The notes: generated by a model from the sequence alone, not told the origin. DNA of 64,000 nucleotides from JBEKIK01 sp963838495 (GCA_963838495.1 CAWIRC010000002.1:248001-312000), one strand, 5' to 3'. Positions 49,101-59,044 are shown, counted from the first letter of the stretch. Program-made: numbers and translations.

Positions 49101-52100
49101 GAAGCTGATCGTGCCGCCCGTTCCAGCCGGGTAATTGTAGTTGAGCGTGCTGTTTTGCAAGGCATTCACATTGCCGAGCTTAAGCACGCCGGCCGGAATT
49201 GTAGTGGTGCCGCTGAAGGTGTTGGCGGAGTTCAGGGTGAGGGTGCCCGAGCCGGTCTTGTTCAGGCCGCCGATCCCGAAACCGATGATGTCGTTTCCGT
49301 TGTTGGCAACCACTCCGGCCACTACCAATTCAAAGCCGTTGTCCACGTCGATCGTGCCCGAGCCGGTCCCGGAGGTCGGCGGCCCCAAGGCCACTCCGCG
49401 GTTGGCATGCAGTGTGAACGAGGCCGAGGCGTTAAGCGCCCCGCCGTTTATGACGACGTTACCAGCGGTGGCGCTTGCGGGAACTAGCCCCAATGGGGCG
49501 TGATCTACCCCGGCGGTGGCACCGTCCGAGCCAATCGAAATCGTGCCCTCGTTGATCGTCGTGGCCCCGGTATAGGTGTTGTTGTTGCTGATGGTCACCT
49601 TGCCCGCCCCGCTGGCCTTGTGCAGCACCGCCCCGTTTGCGATGGCATAATCTACTGCCGGGGCACCATGGGTATTTGCAGTGAAGGTTAAATCGTTGCC
49701 GGCCGTGTTGGTGAACGTCACGCTGGCGGGCGAAACGTCGTCGGCAATTGTAACGCCCCTTGGGCCGCCGTTGCCAAAAGTCACGTTGTCGCCGATGACA
49801 AATTGCGTCGGATTGTTGGGCGGCGCATTGAATATCCAGTTATTATTCCCGGTATTGTCCCAATTACTGTTCACCAATCCCGTCCAGGTCGTATTGTTGT
49901 CCGTGCCCACAACGCTCAAATCGATTTCGTTGGGATTGTTGACCAGGGTATAAGTTTTGGCGCGTATGCCGCTGGAGGGTGTTGTTCCCAGTTTAAAATC
50001 GCCGAAAGACGTGATCGTACCCCCGGCAGTGCCGCCATAGTTGATCAAATCATAGGTGCCGTTGTTTACAGGTGTCCCCAGGATGTTGATGTAGACTGAG
50101 TTTATTCCATGAGTAATAACGTTGGTGCCGGAATTTAGCACGGTCAGAGTGCTAACCGAGCCGGAACTTGTGTTGAAGTTAATATTGGCCGAGTGATCAG
50201 TCGTGCCCAGGAAGTTCAGGCTCCCTACGTGAAGGGCGCCCACGCTGGCCTGGCCGTTTTCGATGGAGCCACCCGAGTTCACGGTAACGGCCTGAGTCAG
50301 CGTTCCCGATCCGCCCAGGACTGCCAGGTTGGCGACGGTGATGGGAACGGCCACCGAGGAATTGTTCAAGTAAATGGTCCCGCCATTGACGGCAATCGTG
50401 CCTGTGCCGTTGGTGCCGCCGCCGGAAATGGGAACCGCGACCGCCAGGGAGGTGCTGCGGCTGAATGCCAGCGTGGCGCCGCCCCAAATCGTTACCCCGC
50501 TGGTCGCGTTGGTGCCTGGTGTGTTGCCTCCCAGGTCGCCGGTTGTACCGCCGTTGCCGATCTGCAGCGTGCCGGCTTGGATTGTCGTGGCGCCGGTATA
50601 GGTATTGCTCCCGGCCAGCGTAAGGTTTCCACCCCCGACTTTTGTTATCACGAGGCTGGAGTTGATGTTTCCGCCATAAACCGTGTTGCTACCCAAGCCG
50701 CCGATTATGTATGTGTTGTTCGAACTGCTTGATGTAGTTAAATAGGAAGTGGAATCGCCGCCTGCCAAAGAACCTAAATAAGTAGTGAAGTTGCTGTCTC
50801 TTGCCGCAAAGCTGCAATAAAGCCCGATATCAAGAGCTATTGTAGAATTAAACGTGTTAACTGTCCCGGTGTGAGTATATGTGCGGAACGTGGTGCCGGT
50901 CGCTCCAGTGTTCCTTAATTGCAGCGTACCGGTGAACTGAGCCCAGTTTGTGGTATGTTCGGGGTGAGCTGCGTCGCCGTCGCCCAGCGTAACCGTTTTG
51001 CCGGCTGCCGTATTTAAAGTCAGAGTACCCTGTCCGCTGGTGAAGCCGCCGGGAACAATGCTGGGAGAATCGCTGCAATAAATCGTGCCGCTTTGCCCGG
51101 TGGGGACATCGAATATAGGGCCTGAGATCGCAACGGCGTTGCTGTGCCCGCGAATATTAAGAGTGCCGCCGTTGTTCCAGTGAATTTCATGCGTGGAGTT
51201 AAGCGCGTTGTTGTTGCCGGTGCTGCCATTTTGAATGTCGAGCGTCCCACCGTTAATGTACGTATCGCCGGTGTAACTTGCAGAGCCCGTGAGGAGCAGG
51301 GTGCCTGAGCCTAGCTTGGTCAAACCATATCCTGCTGATGCTTGGGAAATCACGCCGACGGCAAGGGTGCCGTTATTGACCGTGACTTGACGGTTGTTGC
51401 CAAGGGTTACGTTGCCCATGGTTAGATTTTGCGTGCCCGCAAAGTTAAAGTCGCCGTTCCATTGCTGCTGGGTGGTGTCTGAAATCGCTACCACGCCGGT
51501 GCTGGTGTTGTCAAGCGTGCCGCCGGTGATAATCAGGGCTGCGGATCCTAGCGCGCCGGCGTTATTTACGCATAATTTGCCGGAAGACAGATTGACGTTG
51601 CTCGTAGTTTGAATGCTATTTAAGGTGGAAAGAGTCAATGTGCCGCCATTGACATTAATGTTGCCCGTAGTAATGGTAAGACCGCCGGAAATAGTCATCG
51701 AGCCCGCTGAAAGCGCTAATGTCGCCCGCCGTAAGACCAACGGTGTTGGAAAGAGTCAATGCGCCGTCCCCGGACTTCGTTAAACCATTAGTCACTGTTA
51801 CAGGTGCGCTGATAGTGACGCCCTTGGGGTTGGCTATGTTGCCCAGCGCATTGACCGTGATCGTCGCCGGCGGGGATGCTCCGTTGTCCAAGGTCAAGGT
51901 ATTTGAACCGGTAATGGTCCAACCCGCCGGAGTATCCGTGGGATTTAAATCGCCGAAAACCATCGCGCCAACCGTGGGCGCTACATCCAGCGTGACCGTG
52001 CGGTCGGAGGCAATATCGAGGCCGTTGAAATTAGCGACATCGGTTGCCACGTTGGGATATCCTAAGTTCTCGGTCCACGCGCTGACAGTGCTCCACGTGT

Positions 52101-52257
52101 TGTCAGCGTCGCTCGCCCAATGCCAAGTGGAAACGGCCCGCAATTGACCGGCCGTTAGGCCCACGACTAATATGGTCAACAAAGTAATACGAAAAGTTGT
52201 CACTAACAGTCTTTCGATACTGTAATTGACGCCCGAACCTTCTAGCTTGTGCGACAT
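46156..52257 (-). CDS. ~2000-residue autotransporter-type beta-strand-repeat PEP-CTERM protein, four frame breaks
   Basis: Starts MSHKLEGSGVN at 52257 after AAAGGG; a long signal segment (TFRITLLTILVVGLTAG) is followed by AVSTWHWASDADNTWSTVSA and then dozens of 'autotransporter-associated beta strand' motifs such as LTKSGDGALTLSN, LTKLGSGTLLLTGSASYTGD, ITKVGGGNLTLAGSNTYTGA and TTIQAGTLQIGNGG. It ends VPEPSTWAMLMLAAMGLGI and YWRRSR, a canonical PEP-CTERM sorting tail. The frame changes near 51722, 48718, 47737 and 46853; in each case the motif series continues in the next frame, so one gene is inferred. It is Gly/Thr/Asn-rich and probably forms a long beta-helix displayed on the surface or in the matrix. 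No exosortase gene is in the window. Confidence 0.85.
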
Positions 52258-52899
52258 AACCATTACCCTTTCTAAAACAAATACATAGAATGGAGGAAGA
52301 TTTAAAAACCAGGCTGCTCTAATCTGTTTCAAACTCTTATCGCTGCAAAAACTCTAAAATAGAAGCATCTTTTTCTTTTTAATTTCGACAAGCGATTTCT
52401 CGCCGCCGGACGGGCAGGGCCCTGAAGATCAATAGACTAGTTGAAGTTTTAGATCAAGACCTAGTAGAATGAAAAAAACCTACTGAGGCATGTTGTACTG
52501 TTAAAACGCCAACTCTCGCTGCCTCATAAAAAAACAATCACTCCGCATCGCCATCGTCCAAACGACAATGTCGAGTAAGGACTTATATACTTAGGAATAG
52601 AGTTTTGGACATAATATTTCTAGCTATTCCAACACGCTCCAGTCTAACAAAATAAACAGGTTTTTCAAGGATATTGTCTGCGGAAAATATGATTTTTTCC
52701 CTCTTTGCTACGTAAAATAGGGGGGCTTAATAACACTTCAATTTCAAACGACAAACTTGTAAAATCAATTCATGTTTTAATTTACTCCGCCCAGTACCTA
52801 TAAAAGCAAAGGCAAAGACTGCCAGGATAAAAAGTCTTCCTTATATGCGCAAAAATAAAACAATAAACAACATTATCTATAAAAATTAAGGGGGGAATC
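52258..52899. other. AT-rich divergent promoter region
   Basis: About 640 bp between two divergent genes, clearly more AT-rich than its surroundings. It contains poly-T/poly-A tracts (near 52370 and 52850) and AAAAATTAAGGGGGGAATC, which supplies the ribosome site of the gene at 52900. No repeat of families A-D and no RNA gene is seen. The composition suggests regulatory rather than degraded coding DNA. Confidence 0.45.
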
Positions 52900-53988
52900 G
52901 TGACTGAAGAAACACCTCCGCCAAATCAAATCGTCTGCCCATATTGCAAACGTCTGATCACCCTGCCGGCCGTTTCCTTTGGAACCAAGGAAAAATGCCC
53001 GCATTGCGACATCGAATTCGTCGTCTCCAGCAGGCTGATCCCGCAAACCTCGCAAGACAAAGAAAATCTAGAGGTAAATCACATGGAAGGATACGGATTG
53101 CAATCCACACCGGGCGACGCAACGGCGACGGCCCCGTCTTCACCCGCGCTAAAATCAAGACTTTCCCAACAGCAGGATGATAATGCCTTGGTGCAGGAAA
53201 AGGCCACCTGGCGCCCCATGGCCACGCCTCCCCCGGGGCTCTTCCTGAAAAGCACTTTCCTTTTCCCCTTTACCGCCGGGCCCCGCCTCTGGTATTTAAT
53301 CCTGCTGTTGCTTGCAGGCGCAGCCGAAGCAGGGGTGCAGATAGCCATATACCTTGCCGGCTTCTCCGGCGGCATGGAAATCGCCGATAAATGGATCGCC
53401 AGCATGATCTTGACAAGCCTTTCTATAATAATCGGTGTGTTTGCTCTATTAGTGGCCTCAGCCGTTTGTATGACAATAATACACGAGACTGCCGAGGGCA
53501 TAGATAAATTCAACGATCAGCAATTGGGCTGGTTCACCGAATGGCTCCAAGAAGCCATTTACCTGGCGGCCAATCTCTTTTACGGCGCGGCGCCCGCGAT
53601 TGTCCTGCTGTTTGTTTTGCCCGTCCGCCCCGCGCTGAAAGTGCCCATCTATCTGTTCTCCGAAATCTTCCTCTTCCCCCTCTTCCTGATGTCGGCCTTG
53701 GAACGTAAATCGGCCGCCACTCCATATTCAAAACCCGTCTGGAAAAGCCTGTACTACGCCTGGCACGCCTGGGTCCTGTTCTATCTCCTCACCTTGTTGA
53801 TCGGCGAGACCTTCGTGTATTTGTTGCGCATCATTCCCTTTGCCGGTATTAATTCGCAGTTGCTGTACGCCTCTCTTCTTCTGCCGTTTCTGCTAATGGT
53901 CTATTTCCGTCTCTTGGGCCGCCTGGCCTGGTTCTGCTCCGGACGCTTCGAAGAAGAGCTCAAGATTCACCGTTCAGGCTTGCCATAA
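52900..53988 (+). CDS. Zinc-ribbon polytopic membrane protein
   Basis: A 362-residue protein starting at GTG after GGGGGGA. The N-terminal zinc ribbon has two CxxC pairs (IVCPYCKRLITLP and KEKCPHCDIEFVV). A ~60-residue Ser/Pro/Gln-rich linker follows, then about six membrane segments (LWYLILLLLAGAAEAGVQIA, SLSIIIGVFALLVASAV, FYGAAPAIVLLFVLPV, AWVLFYLLTLLIGETFV, LLYASLLLPFLLMVYF). Proteins with this ribbon-linker-membrane plan are common in Planctomycetota but uncharacterised. The function is not known. Its 3' end overlaps the convergent MgtE-like gene by 15 bp. Confidence 0.75.
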   Translation: MTEETPPPNQIVCPYCKRLITLPAVSFGTKEKCPHCDIEFVVSSRLIPQTSQDKENLEVNHMEGYGLQSTPGDATATAPSSPALKSRLSQQQDDNALVQEKATWRPMATPPPGLFLKSTFLFPFTAGPRLWYLILLLLAGAAEAGVQIAIYLAGFSGGMEIADKWIASMILTSLSIIIGVFALLVASAVCMTIIHETAEGIDKFNDQQLGWFTEWLQEAIYLAANLFYGAAPAIVLLFVLPVRPALKVPIYLFSEIFLFPLFLMSALERKSAATPYSKPVWKSLYYAWHAWVLFYLLTLLIGETFVYLLRIIPFAGINSQLLYASLLLPFLLMVYFRLLGRLAWFCSGRFEEELKIHRSGLP

Positions 53989-54969
53989 CCACCGGGCAAA
54001 ATTCAAATAAATCAAAAGCGTAATCATGTCGGTTACGGCCAGGGCTATCGGGCCGGCCGCCACTTGCGGATCGCGGCGGAATAGCCGCAGCATAATGGGC
54101 ATCGCCACCCCCATGGCCGCCGAACACGTCGCCCCCCCGGCCATCCCGCCCAGCAACGCCAACACCACTTTTCCCTCTCCCAGCCACAGCCACGCCGCCA
54201 ACGACACCACGATCCCGGCGCCAAGGCCCAACAACAAACCCGTCGCCATCTCGGTGCGAACCTTCCCAAACAGCGTTCTCAGCGTCAGCCGCCGCCCCCG
54301 CAGCAGTTGCAGTGTCAGGCTCAGCGACTGTATGCTGATGCTCTCCGCCACCGCCAGCACCACCGGTATAAACAGCGCCAAGGCCGCCACGCGCTGCAAC
54401 TCGCCCTGGAACAAACCCGCTATAAAAGCCGCCAAAATTCCCCCAACAACGTTGCATATAAGCCAGGGAAAGCGGTTCCGAAAAGCCGAAAGCGGCGTAC
54501 CCTCATATGCCGCGCTAAGATGCACCCCGATCAGTTGGAACAGCTCGTCGTAACGCTCCCTGCGATCGATGTCCCCCAACTCCGCCGTGTACAACTCCAC
54601 ATCGATTACCCCCACCATCCGCCGCTGGGCATCCACCACCGGAAAGGCCAGAAATCGGTGCATCACAAAAAATTCGCAGGCCTCCAACACCGTGGCCGTC
54701 TCCGGCACCGCGATCACCTCCCGAACCATGATCTCGGCCACCGCTTTCTCCGGCGGATTGAGCAACAATCGCCGCGTGGGCACAACCCCCCGCAATCGAC
54801 CATCCCTGTCCAAAACGTAAAAATATATGATCCTACCCTCCGGCGGCTGCCGGCGCACCATCTCCAATGCCTCGCCCACGCTCTGATCGTCCAGCAGGCT
54901 GGCAAAACCGCCGCGCATGTGACGAGCAATGGGATCGTTGAGATTCTTTAATGCTGATGCGTCGCTCAC
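53974..54969 (-). CDS. MgtE-like magnesium transporter lacking the N-terminal MgtE domain
   Basis: A 331-residue protein. Two CBS domains occupy residues ~15-135 (HMRGGFASLLDDQSVGEALE, IMVREVIAVPETATVLEACE, FPVVDAQRRMVGVIDV). Five membrane segments follow, with PVVLAVAESISIQSLSLTLQ in the position of the ion-pathway helix and DPQVAAGPIALAVTDMITLL carrying the conserved Asp that binds Mg in the pore. Full MgtE has a further ~130-residue N domain; here the protein starts almost directly with CBS, so gating by that domain is missing. GTG start with GGAAA upstream. It is divergent from the cold-shock gene. Confidence 0.87.
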   Translation of the reverse strand: MSDASALKNLNDPIARHMRGGFASLLDDQSVGEALEMVRRQPPEGRIIYFYVLDRDGRLRGVVPTRRLLLNPPEKAVAEIMVREVIAVPETATVLEACEFFVMHRFLAFPVVDAQRRMVGVIDVELYTAELGDIDRRERYDELFQLIGVHLSAAYEGTPLSAFRNRFPWLICNVVGGILAAFIAGLFQGELQRVAALALFIPVVLAVAESISIQSLSLTLQLLRGRRLTLRTLFGKVRTEMATGLLLGLGAGIVVSLAAWLWLGEGKVVLALLGGMAGGATCSAAMGVAMPIMLRLFRRDPQVAAGPIALAVTDMITLLIYLNFARWLWQA

Positions 54970-55197
54970 GTGTGATTTCCAAATAAAAAAGTCTTATTTT
55001 GGGCTAATATGCCAAACACACCCCCTGTGCCGTCCATAAAAAGTGTGTATCGTTGCAATTTTTACAGAAACTAAGCGACAACTCAAGGCCTTTGCCCGTA
55101 TATAGTTACGTTTTTGAATATCGAACGTGTTTTCCGGAATTTAGTATTCCCCACACCTCTTGAAAATACCCCCATTTCATTTTCCCAGCGGGCCTGC

Positions 55198-55428
55198 TAT
55201 ACTTTAGCATAGTGGTGAGAATCGATGTGAGCCCCGATTTTATGTGCTCTCGTTCTGGTCACCCGTCGATTAGCGTAACGGCAGCCTGCCGGTGCAGGGG
55301 CCGATCTCCAATTGCGGTTGATTTTCTCCCTCTACCGTTTGGCCACGCTCTTCATTAACGAGAAGGGGCTCTGGGTGAAGAAATGCCGGCCTTAGTGCGT
55401 TTTTCACATTTTCATAAGGAGTGGCGTT
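55198..55428 (+). promoter_or_regulatory. Probable promoter and long leader of the cold-shock gene
   Basis: TATACT (55198-55203) is a good -10 box, with a weak -35 (TTTCAT, 17 bp upstream). The leader would be about 215 nt, GC-rich and foldable, with CCTGCCGGTGCAGG (55289-55302) as a clear hairpin and AAGGAG before the ATG. Long structured leaders are known for cspA mRNAs. The promoter call is inference. The rest of the 54970-55428 gap shows nothing else. Confidence 0.5.
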
Positions 55429-55626
55429 ATGCCGCAAGGGACGATCAAAAAGCTGATCGCTGACAAAGGTTTTGGATTCCTCGAAGGAGAACGAGGCGAA
55501 TTATTCTTTCACCATAGCGCGGTGGAAGGAACAAGTATCGAGGCGCTGCGCATCGGACAGGCAGTGATCTACGAAGAAGGGCGCGGACCAAAAGGCCCCC
55601 GCGCGGAAAAGGTTAAACCGGCTTGA
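55429..55626 (+). CDS. Cold-shock domain protein
   Basis: A 65-residue single CSD protein: GTIKKLIADKGFGFLEGERG contains RNP1 (KGFGFL) and GELFFHHSAVEG contains RNP2 (the usual VFVHHS with FFHHS). It binds single-stranded RNA/DNA and melts RNA structure. AAGGAG lies nine bases before ATG. A gene for an RRM protein follows after 91 bp, suggesting a joint cold-response RNA-chaperone unit. Confidence 0.93.
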   Translation: MPQGTIKKLIADKGFGFLEGERGELFFHHSAVEGTSIEALRIGQAVIYEEGRGPKGPRAEKVKPA

Positions 55627-55650
55627 ATGATAATTAAAATCTAGAAGGCT

Positions 55651-55679
55651 GGAGCGGCGGTTATACTGCCCCCCCAACA
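55651..55679. repeat. Family D palindrome, degenerate
   Basis: GGAGCGGCGGTTATACTGCCCCCCC resembles the family D palindrome at 19833 and 46102 with several mismatches. It separates the cold-shock and RRM genes. Confidence 0.6.
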
Positions 55680-55717
55680 ATAAACCCATCAACTTTTTAT
55701 AATTAAGGATTTTGTCT

Positions 55718-56023
55718 ATGACAAGCATATATGTTGGCAATCTGGCCCAAGAGGCCACCGAAGACGAACTCCGCCAGGTCTTCGGCGAGTTCGGCACGGT
55801 CTCCAACGTGAGCATCATCAAGGATCGCGAAACTGGACGCCCGCGCGGTTTCGCCTTCGTCGAAATGCCCGACGGCAACCAGGCCACCGAGGCCATTAGA
55901 GCCCTGAACCTCAAGGAAATCAGCGGCCGGGCAATCACCGTAAACGAAGCCCGCCCCAAACCCGACCGACCACGCCGCGGCGGCGGCGGCGGCGGCGGCG
56001 GACGCTATCGACAACGCGGTTGA
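55718..56023 (+). CDS. RRM-type RNA-binding protein with Gly-rich tail
   Basis: A 101-residue glycine-rich RNA-binding protein. One RRM: RNP2 is SIYVGNL, RNP1 is RPRGFAFVEM, and the loop RETGRPRG is typical. The tail is RPRRGGGGGGGGRYRQRG, as in bacterial/cyanobacterial Rbp proteins. AAGGAT lies before the ATG at 55718. An intrinsic terminator follows 80 bp after the stop. It probably acts as an RNA chaperone with the cold-shock protein upstream. Confidence 0.94.
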   Translation: MTSIYVGNLAQEATEDELRQVFGEFGTVSNVSIIKDRETGRPRGFAFVEMPDGNQATEAIRALNLKEISGRAITVNEARPKPDRPRRGGGGGGGGRYRQRG

Positions 56024-56101
56024 TAATTCAATTATCTTAAACCGCCCTGCGTTTAGCCTGCCGTGAACACACGCAGGATTAAAAATCAGACTGCAACAAT
56101 A

Positions 56102-56136
56102 AGCCCCGGGTCCTGTCCGCCCGGGGCTGTTTTTTA
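56102..56136 (+). terminator. Intrinsic terminator after the RRM gene
   Basis: A perfect 9-bp stem AGCCCCGGG / CCCGGGGCT with a nine-base loop and then GTTTTTTAT. The remaining ~190 bp up to the VOC gene show no other feature. Confidence 0.9.
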
Positions 56137-56331
56137 TATGAATGTCCCAATTTTCCCGTGAGCAAAAACGGGACTATACTTTACGTTTTTAGAGCGAAGT
56201 TCAAGATGTTGTAGCTTAACATATTTGCGGAAAAGTCACCGTGAGCAAACTCCCGGGCTAAACGAACGCTACTCCATCCCAATCTCTGCTCCAGGGTATG
56301 CCTATCAACACAGCCTAGACAATCATCTGGT

Positions 56332-56862
56332 TCAAGGCTTCTTTTTTTTCAGATCGCCGGCAAAGCAAAAGATATAGCCGTTGCAGTCCTGGATGCTGAA
56401 TTCTTCTTTACCGTAAAAAGTGCCGTGAGGCCGGGAAATAATCGTCGCCCGGTCTTGAATTTTATTGTACAATTCTTGGGCGTCGGACACCTCGACGTAA
56501 AACGTCGCCGTCGCTCCCACGGCTTTACCTCGTGCCGCTGATATTTCCGACACGAAACTCTCCTGCGATTGTAACATTAATTGCACGTTGTCACGTTGAA
56601 CAAAGGCAAATGCCAGCGGTTTTGCGGCGTCAAATTTACTGGCAATCTCTTGAGAGTCGGGCGGCACGCCCATGATAAAGTCGAAACCCAGTACATCGTG
56701 GTAATACTCCACGGTTTTGTTAACGTCCGGGACCATTAAATTTGGCGTAAGCTTGGTAAACATGCGATTGGCTTCCTTTTCATGCGAGATTGGGCTTGTG
56801 CCGCAACCCGCGATCGATACCATCCACAGGGCTATCAGTAAAAACAAGTGCGATCTATTCAC
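56332..56862 (-). CDS. VOC (glyoxalase/bleomycin-resistance-like) domain protein with lipoprotein leader
   Basis: A 176-residue protein from GTG 56862 (AGGAG upstream). The leader MNRSHLFLLIALWMVSIAGC ends in a lipobox (SIAGC), predicting a lipid-anchored protein. The VOC domain runs from MFTKLTPNLMVPDVNKTVEY and LGFDFIMGV to SRPHGTFYGKEEFSIQDCNG with the metal-position Glu, ending in a lysine run. A second possible start, the ATG of MFTKLT (56763), also has a good ribosome site (GGAA), which would give the normal cytoplasmic VOC protein. Both forms may be made. Substrate unknown. Confidence 0.8.
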   Translation of the reverse strand: MNRSHLFLLIALWMVSIAGCGTSPISHEKEANRMFTKLTPNLMVPDVNKTVEYYHDVLGFDFIMGVPPDSQEIASKFDAAKPLAFAFVQRDNVQLMLQSQESFVSEISAARGKAVGATATFYVEVSDAQELYNKIQDRATIISRPHGTFYGKEEFSIQDCNGYIFCFAGDLKKKKP

Positions 56863-56936
56863 AAACGGACTCCTATAAACCTTTATCGTAAGAATACCAC
56901 GCGCCAAGGAAGCGGTATTGTATAAATCGGACATTT

Positions 56937-57765
56937 TTACCCGTATCCCGCCAAAAGCAATTGGCTCGGTGATTGTCCGGCAAGTGCTCGAAATTCGTGT
57001 ATCAGGTGGGCTTGATCGAAGTAGCCGGCTTTTAGCGCCGCCGGTAGATGTTTTTGATTCCGACCGTACTTCAATGCCCGCAGCAGCGTTTGAAATCGAA
57101 CGATGCGGGAAAACATTTTGGGAGCAAGGCCGATGTAACTGTCGAACAATCTTAACAGGTTTCGCGGGCTGGCATGAACGCGTCGGGCCAGGTTCGAGAC
57201 GCAAACAGTTCCGCCCGCCTCGATAATTGCGGCAAGGGCTGCCGCTACGCGAGGATCTTCGGGGTGTTTTCTCCGCCGACGTTCGCTCAGGTGGCGTTCG
57301 ATCAGGGCGATTTGTTTTTCGATCCGCCCTTCGGAAAAAATCGCTTCAATAAAGTTGCGCAATCGTATTGGTACAATCGTCTAAAGGAATTATCTTGTCA
57401 GTCAGTTCGTACGCCGGCATGCCGAATAATTCAGGGAAGGCCCCCGGGCGGAAACATACGCCCAATATATCGACTTTCCCGTCCAGAGGCGTGGAAAAAT
57501 GCCTTGTGGCCGGGCCGGAAATTATTGCGCCGGATTTTGAATCCGAAGCGGCAAGATTAAAAATAATATCCACGCATCCGTCAGGCATGATGCGATGTAA
57601 AAATGTCTCCTCTAAAGCCCTGCAAGAGGTAATATGCCAGTAAGAAACCACAAAAGGCCGCAACGGCATGGAAGGAGAGTATGATCTGCATTGAATCCGT
57701 CTTTCCCCTTGTTTAATTGAAGGGAGAAATTGCGTCGGTTGATAAAAAAAGGGGACGCAGTTCAT
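56937..57765 (-). CDS. AraC-family transcription regulator, one frame break
   Basis: About 275 residues joined. The N-terminal sensor domain has MPLRPFVVSYWHITS, HRIMPDGCVDIIFNL and GVCFRPGAFPELFGM, a pattern of AraC proteins with a cupin-like DUF6597 region. After a one-base break near 57357 the other frame gives a double helix-turn-helix: NLARRVHASPRNLLRLFDSY, then KAGYFDQAHLIHEFRALAGQ and SPSQLL. The start follows GGAAG. The VOC lipoprotein gene lies 74 bp downstream on the same strand, so regulator and VOC protein may form a unit. Confidence 0.85.
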
Positions 57766-57780
57766 TTATTCTTCCCTTTT

Positions 57781-58851
57781 CTACAGCGCATCGCAAACCA
57801 GATCGCCGATTTCTCTTGTCCCGTAACCCATCTTCCCCGCCGCCTGGCTCTTCATCTTCGTGCCCGTGACGATTTGTATCGCCTTCATCACCCTCGCGGC
57901 CGCGCTCTCGTATCCACTGTGCTCAAGAAGCATGGCCGCGGCGCTTATCGTGGCTATCGGATTGATCACGTTCTTGCCCGTGTATTTCGGCGCGCTCCCG
58001 CCCATGGGCTCGAACATGCTCGTCCCGCCGGGCTCCGGATTGATGTTCCCGCCCGCCGCCACGCCCATCCCGCCTTGCAATATGCCGGCCAGGTCGGTGA
58101 TGATGTCTCCGAACATGTTCGTGGTCACGATCACGTCATAATATTCCGGATTTTTGATCATCCACATGCAGCAGGCGTCCACGTGGTTGTAATCCGTCTG
58201 GACGTCGGGAAATTCCTTGGCCACGTCCTGGAACGTCCGCCACCAAAGATCGTGCCCGAAGGTGAGTACGTTGGTCTTGGCCACCAGCGTCAACCGCTTT
58301 CGCTTGTTTCGCTTGCGGGTGAAGTTGAATGCCCAGCGGATGCACCGCTCGCAGCCCTTGCGCGTGTACACGGCCGTTTGCAGTGCGACCTCGTCGGGCG
58401 TGCCCTTTTTCAAAAACCCGCCCACCCCCGCATACATGTCTTCGGTGTTCTCGCGAACCACCACAAAATCGATGTCCTCCGGCTTCTTGCCCGCCAAGGG
58501 CGTTTCCACACCCGGATACAACTTCACCGGGCGGAGATTGATATACTGATCAAACTTGAATCGCAATTCCAAAAGCAGCCCTTTCTCCAAAATCCCCGGG
58601 GCCACGTCCGGATGCCCCACCGCCCCCAAAAGAATCGCCGGAAACGTCCGTAACTCCTCCAGCACCGCCGGCGGCAAAATCTCCCCAGTCTTCAAATACC
58701 GCTCTCCGCCCAGGTCGTAATCCTTGGTCTCCAGTTGAAAACCTTCCAACCGGGCAACTGCCCTCAGCACCTTCACTCCTTCGGCCGCAACCTCCGGCCC
58801 TGTCCCGTCTCCGCCGATCACCGCAATCCGCAACGTGTTCTTACCGCTCAC
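57781..58851 (-). CDS. leuB: Isocitrate/isopropylmalate dehydrogenase-family enzyme (3-isopropylmalate dehydrogenase-like)
   Basis: A 356-residue beta-decarboxylating dehydrogenase. Motifs: IAVIGGDGTGPEV, AILLGAVGHPDVAPGILEKG, substrate-binding arginine region LRFKFDQYINLRPVKLYPGV, VVVRENTEDMYAGVG, KTNVLTFGHDLWW, DYNHVDACCMWM, and the NAD loop FEPMGGSAPKYTGKNVINPIA. LeuB is the best guess, but the leucine-type loop is not decisive, and tartrate/homoisocitrate relatives look similar. GTG start with AAGGAA upstream. No leuC/leuD nearby. It ends 16 bp before the AraC start on the same strand. Confidence 0.85.
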   Translation of the reverse strand: MSGKNTLRIAVIGGDGTGPEVAAEGVKVLRAVARLEGFQLETKDYDLGGERYLKTGEILPPAVLEELRTFPAILLGAVGHPDVAPGILEKGLLLELRFKFDQYINLRPVKLYPGVETPLAGKKPEDIDFVVVRENTEDMYAGVGGFLKKGTPDEVALQTAVYTRKGCERCIRWAFNFTRKRNKRKRLTLVAKTNVLTFGHDLWWRTFQDVAKEFPDVQTDYNHVDACCMWMIKNPEYYDVIVTTNMFGDIITDLAGILQGGMGVAAGGNINPEPGGTSMFEPMGGSAPKYTGKNVINPIATISAAAMLLEHSGYESAAARVMKAIQIVTGTKMKSQAAGKMGYGTREIGDLVCDAL

Positions 58852-59044
58852 CTGAATGTTCCTTTATGTCGAAAAACTATTATGTAAACCCGCCATTTTA
58901 ACAACGGCCGAATTTATTCTCAAGCAGCCATTGCAAGCCTTTAAAAAGCCAATCTCTTCTTTAATCCCCGGCGGAATCAAGATAAAATGAATAAAACAGG
59001 CCCCCAAGCGGTCCCTAAAGGCCTTGGCGCCCGGCGGTCCATGC

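Noticed and set aside
55261..55330. tRNA-like segment (TTAGCGTAACGGCAG followed by CCTGCCGG)
   Set aside because: The D-arm-like part is suggestive, but no acceptor stem, 7-base anticodon loop or T-arm can be folded. Kept as leader structure only.
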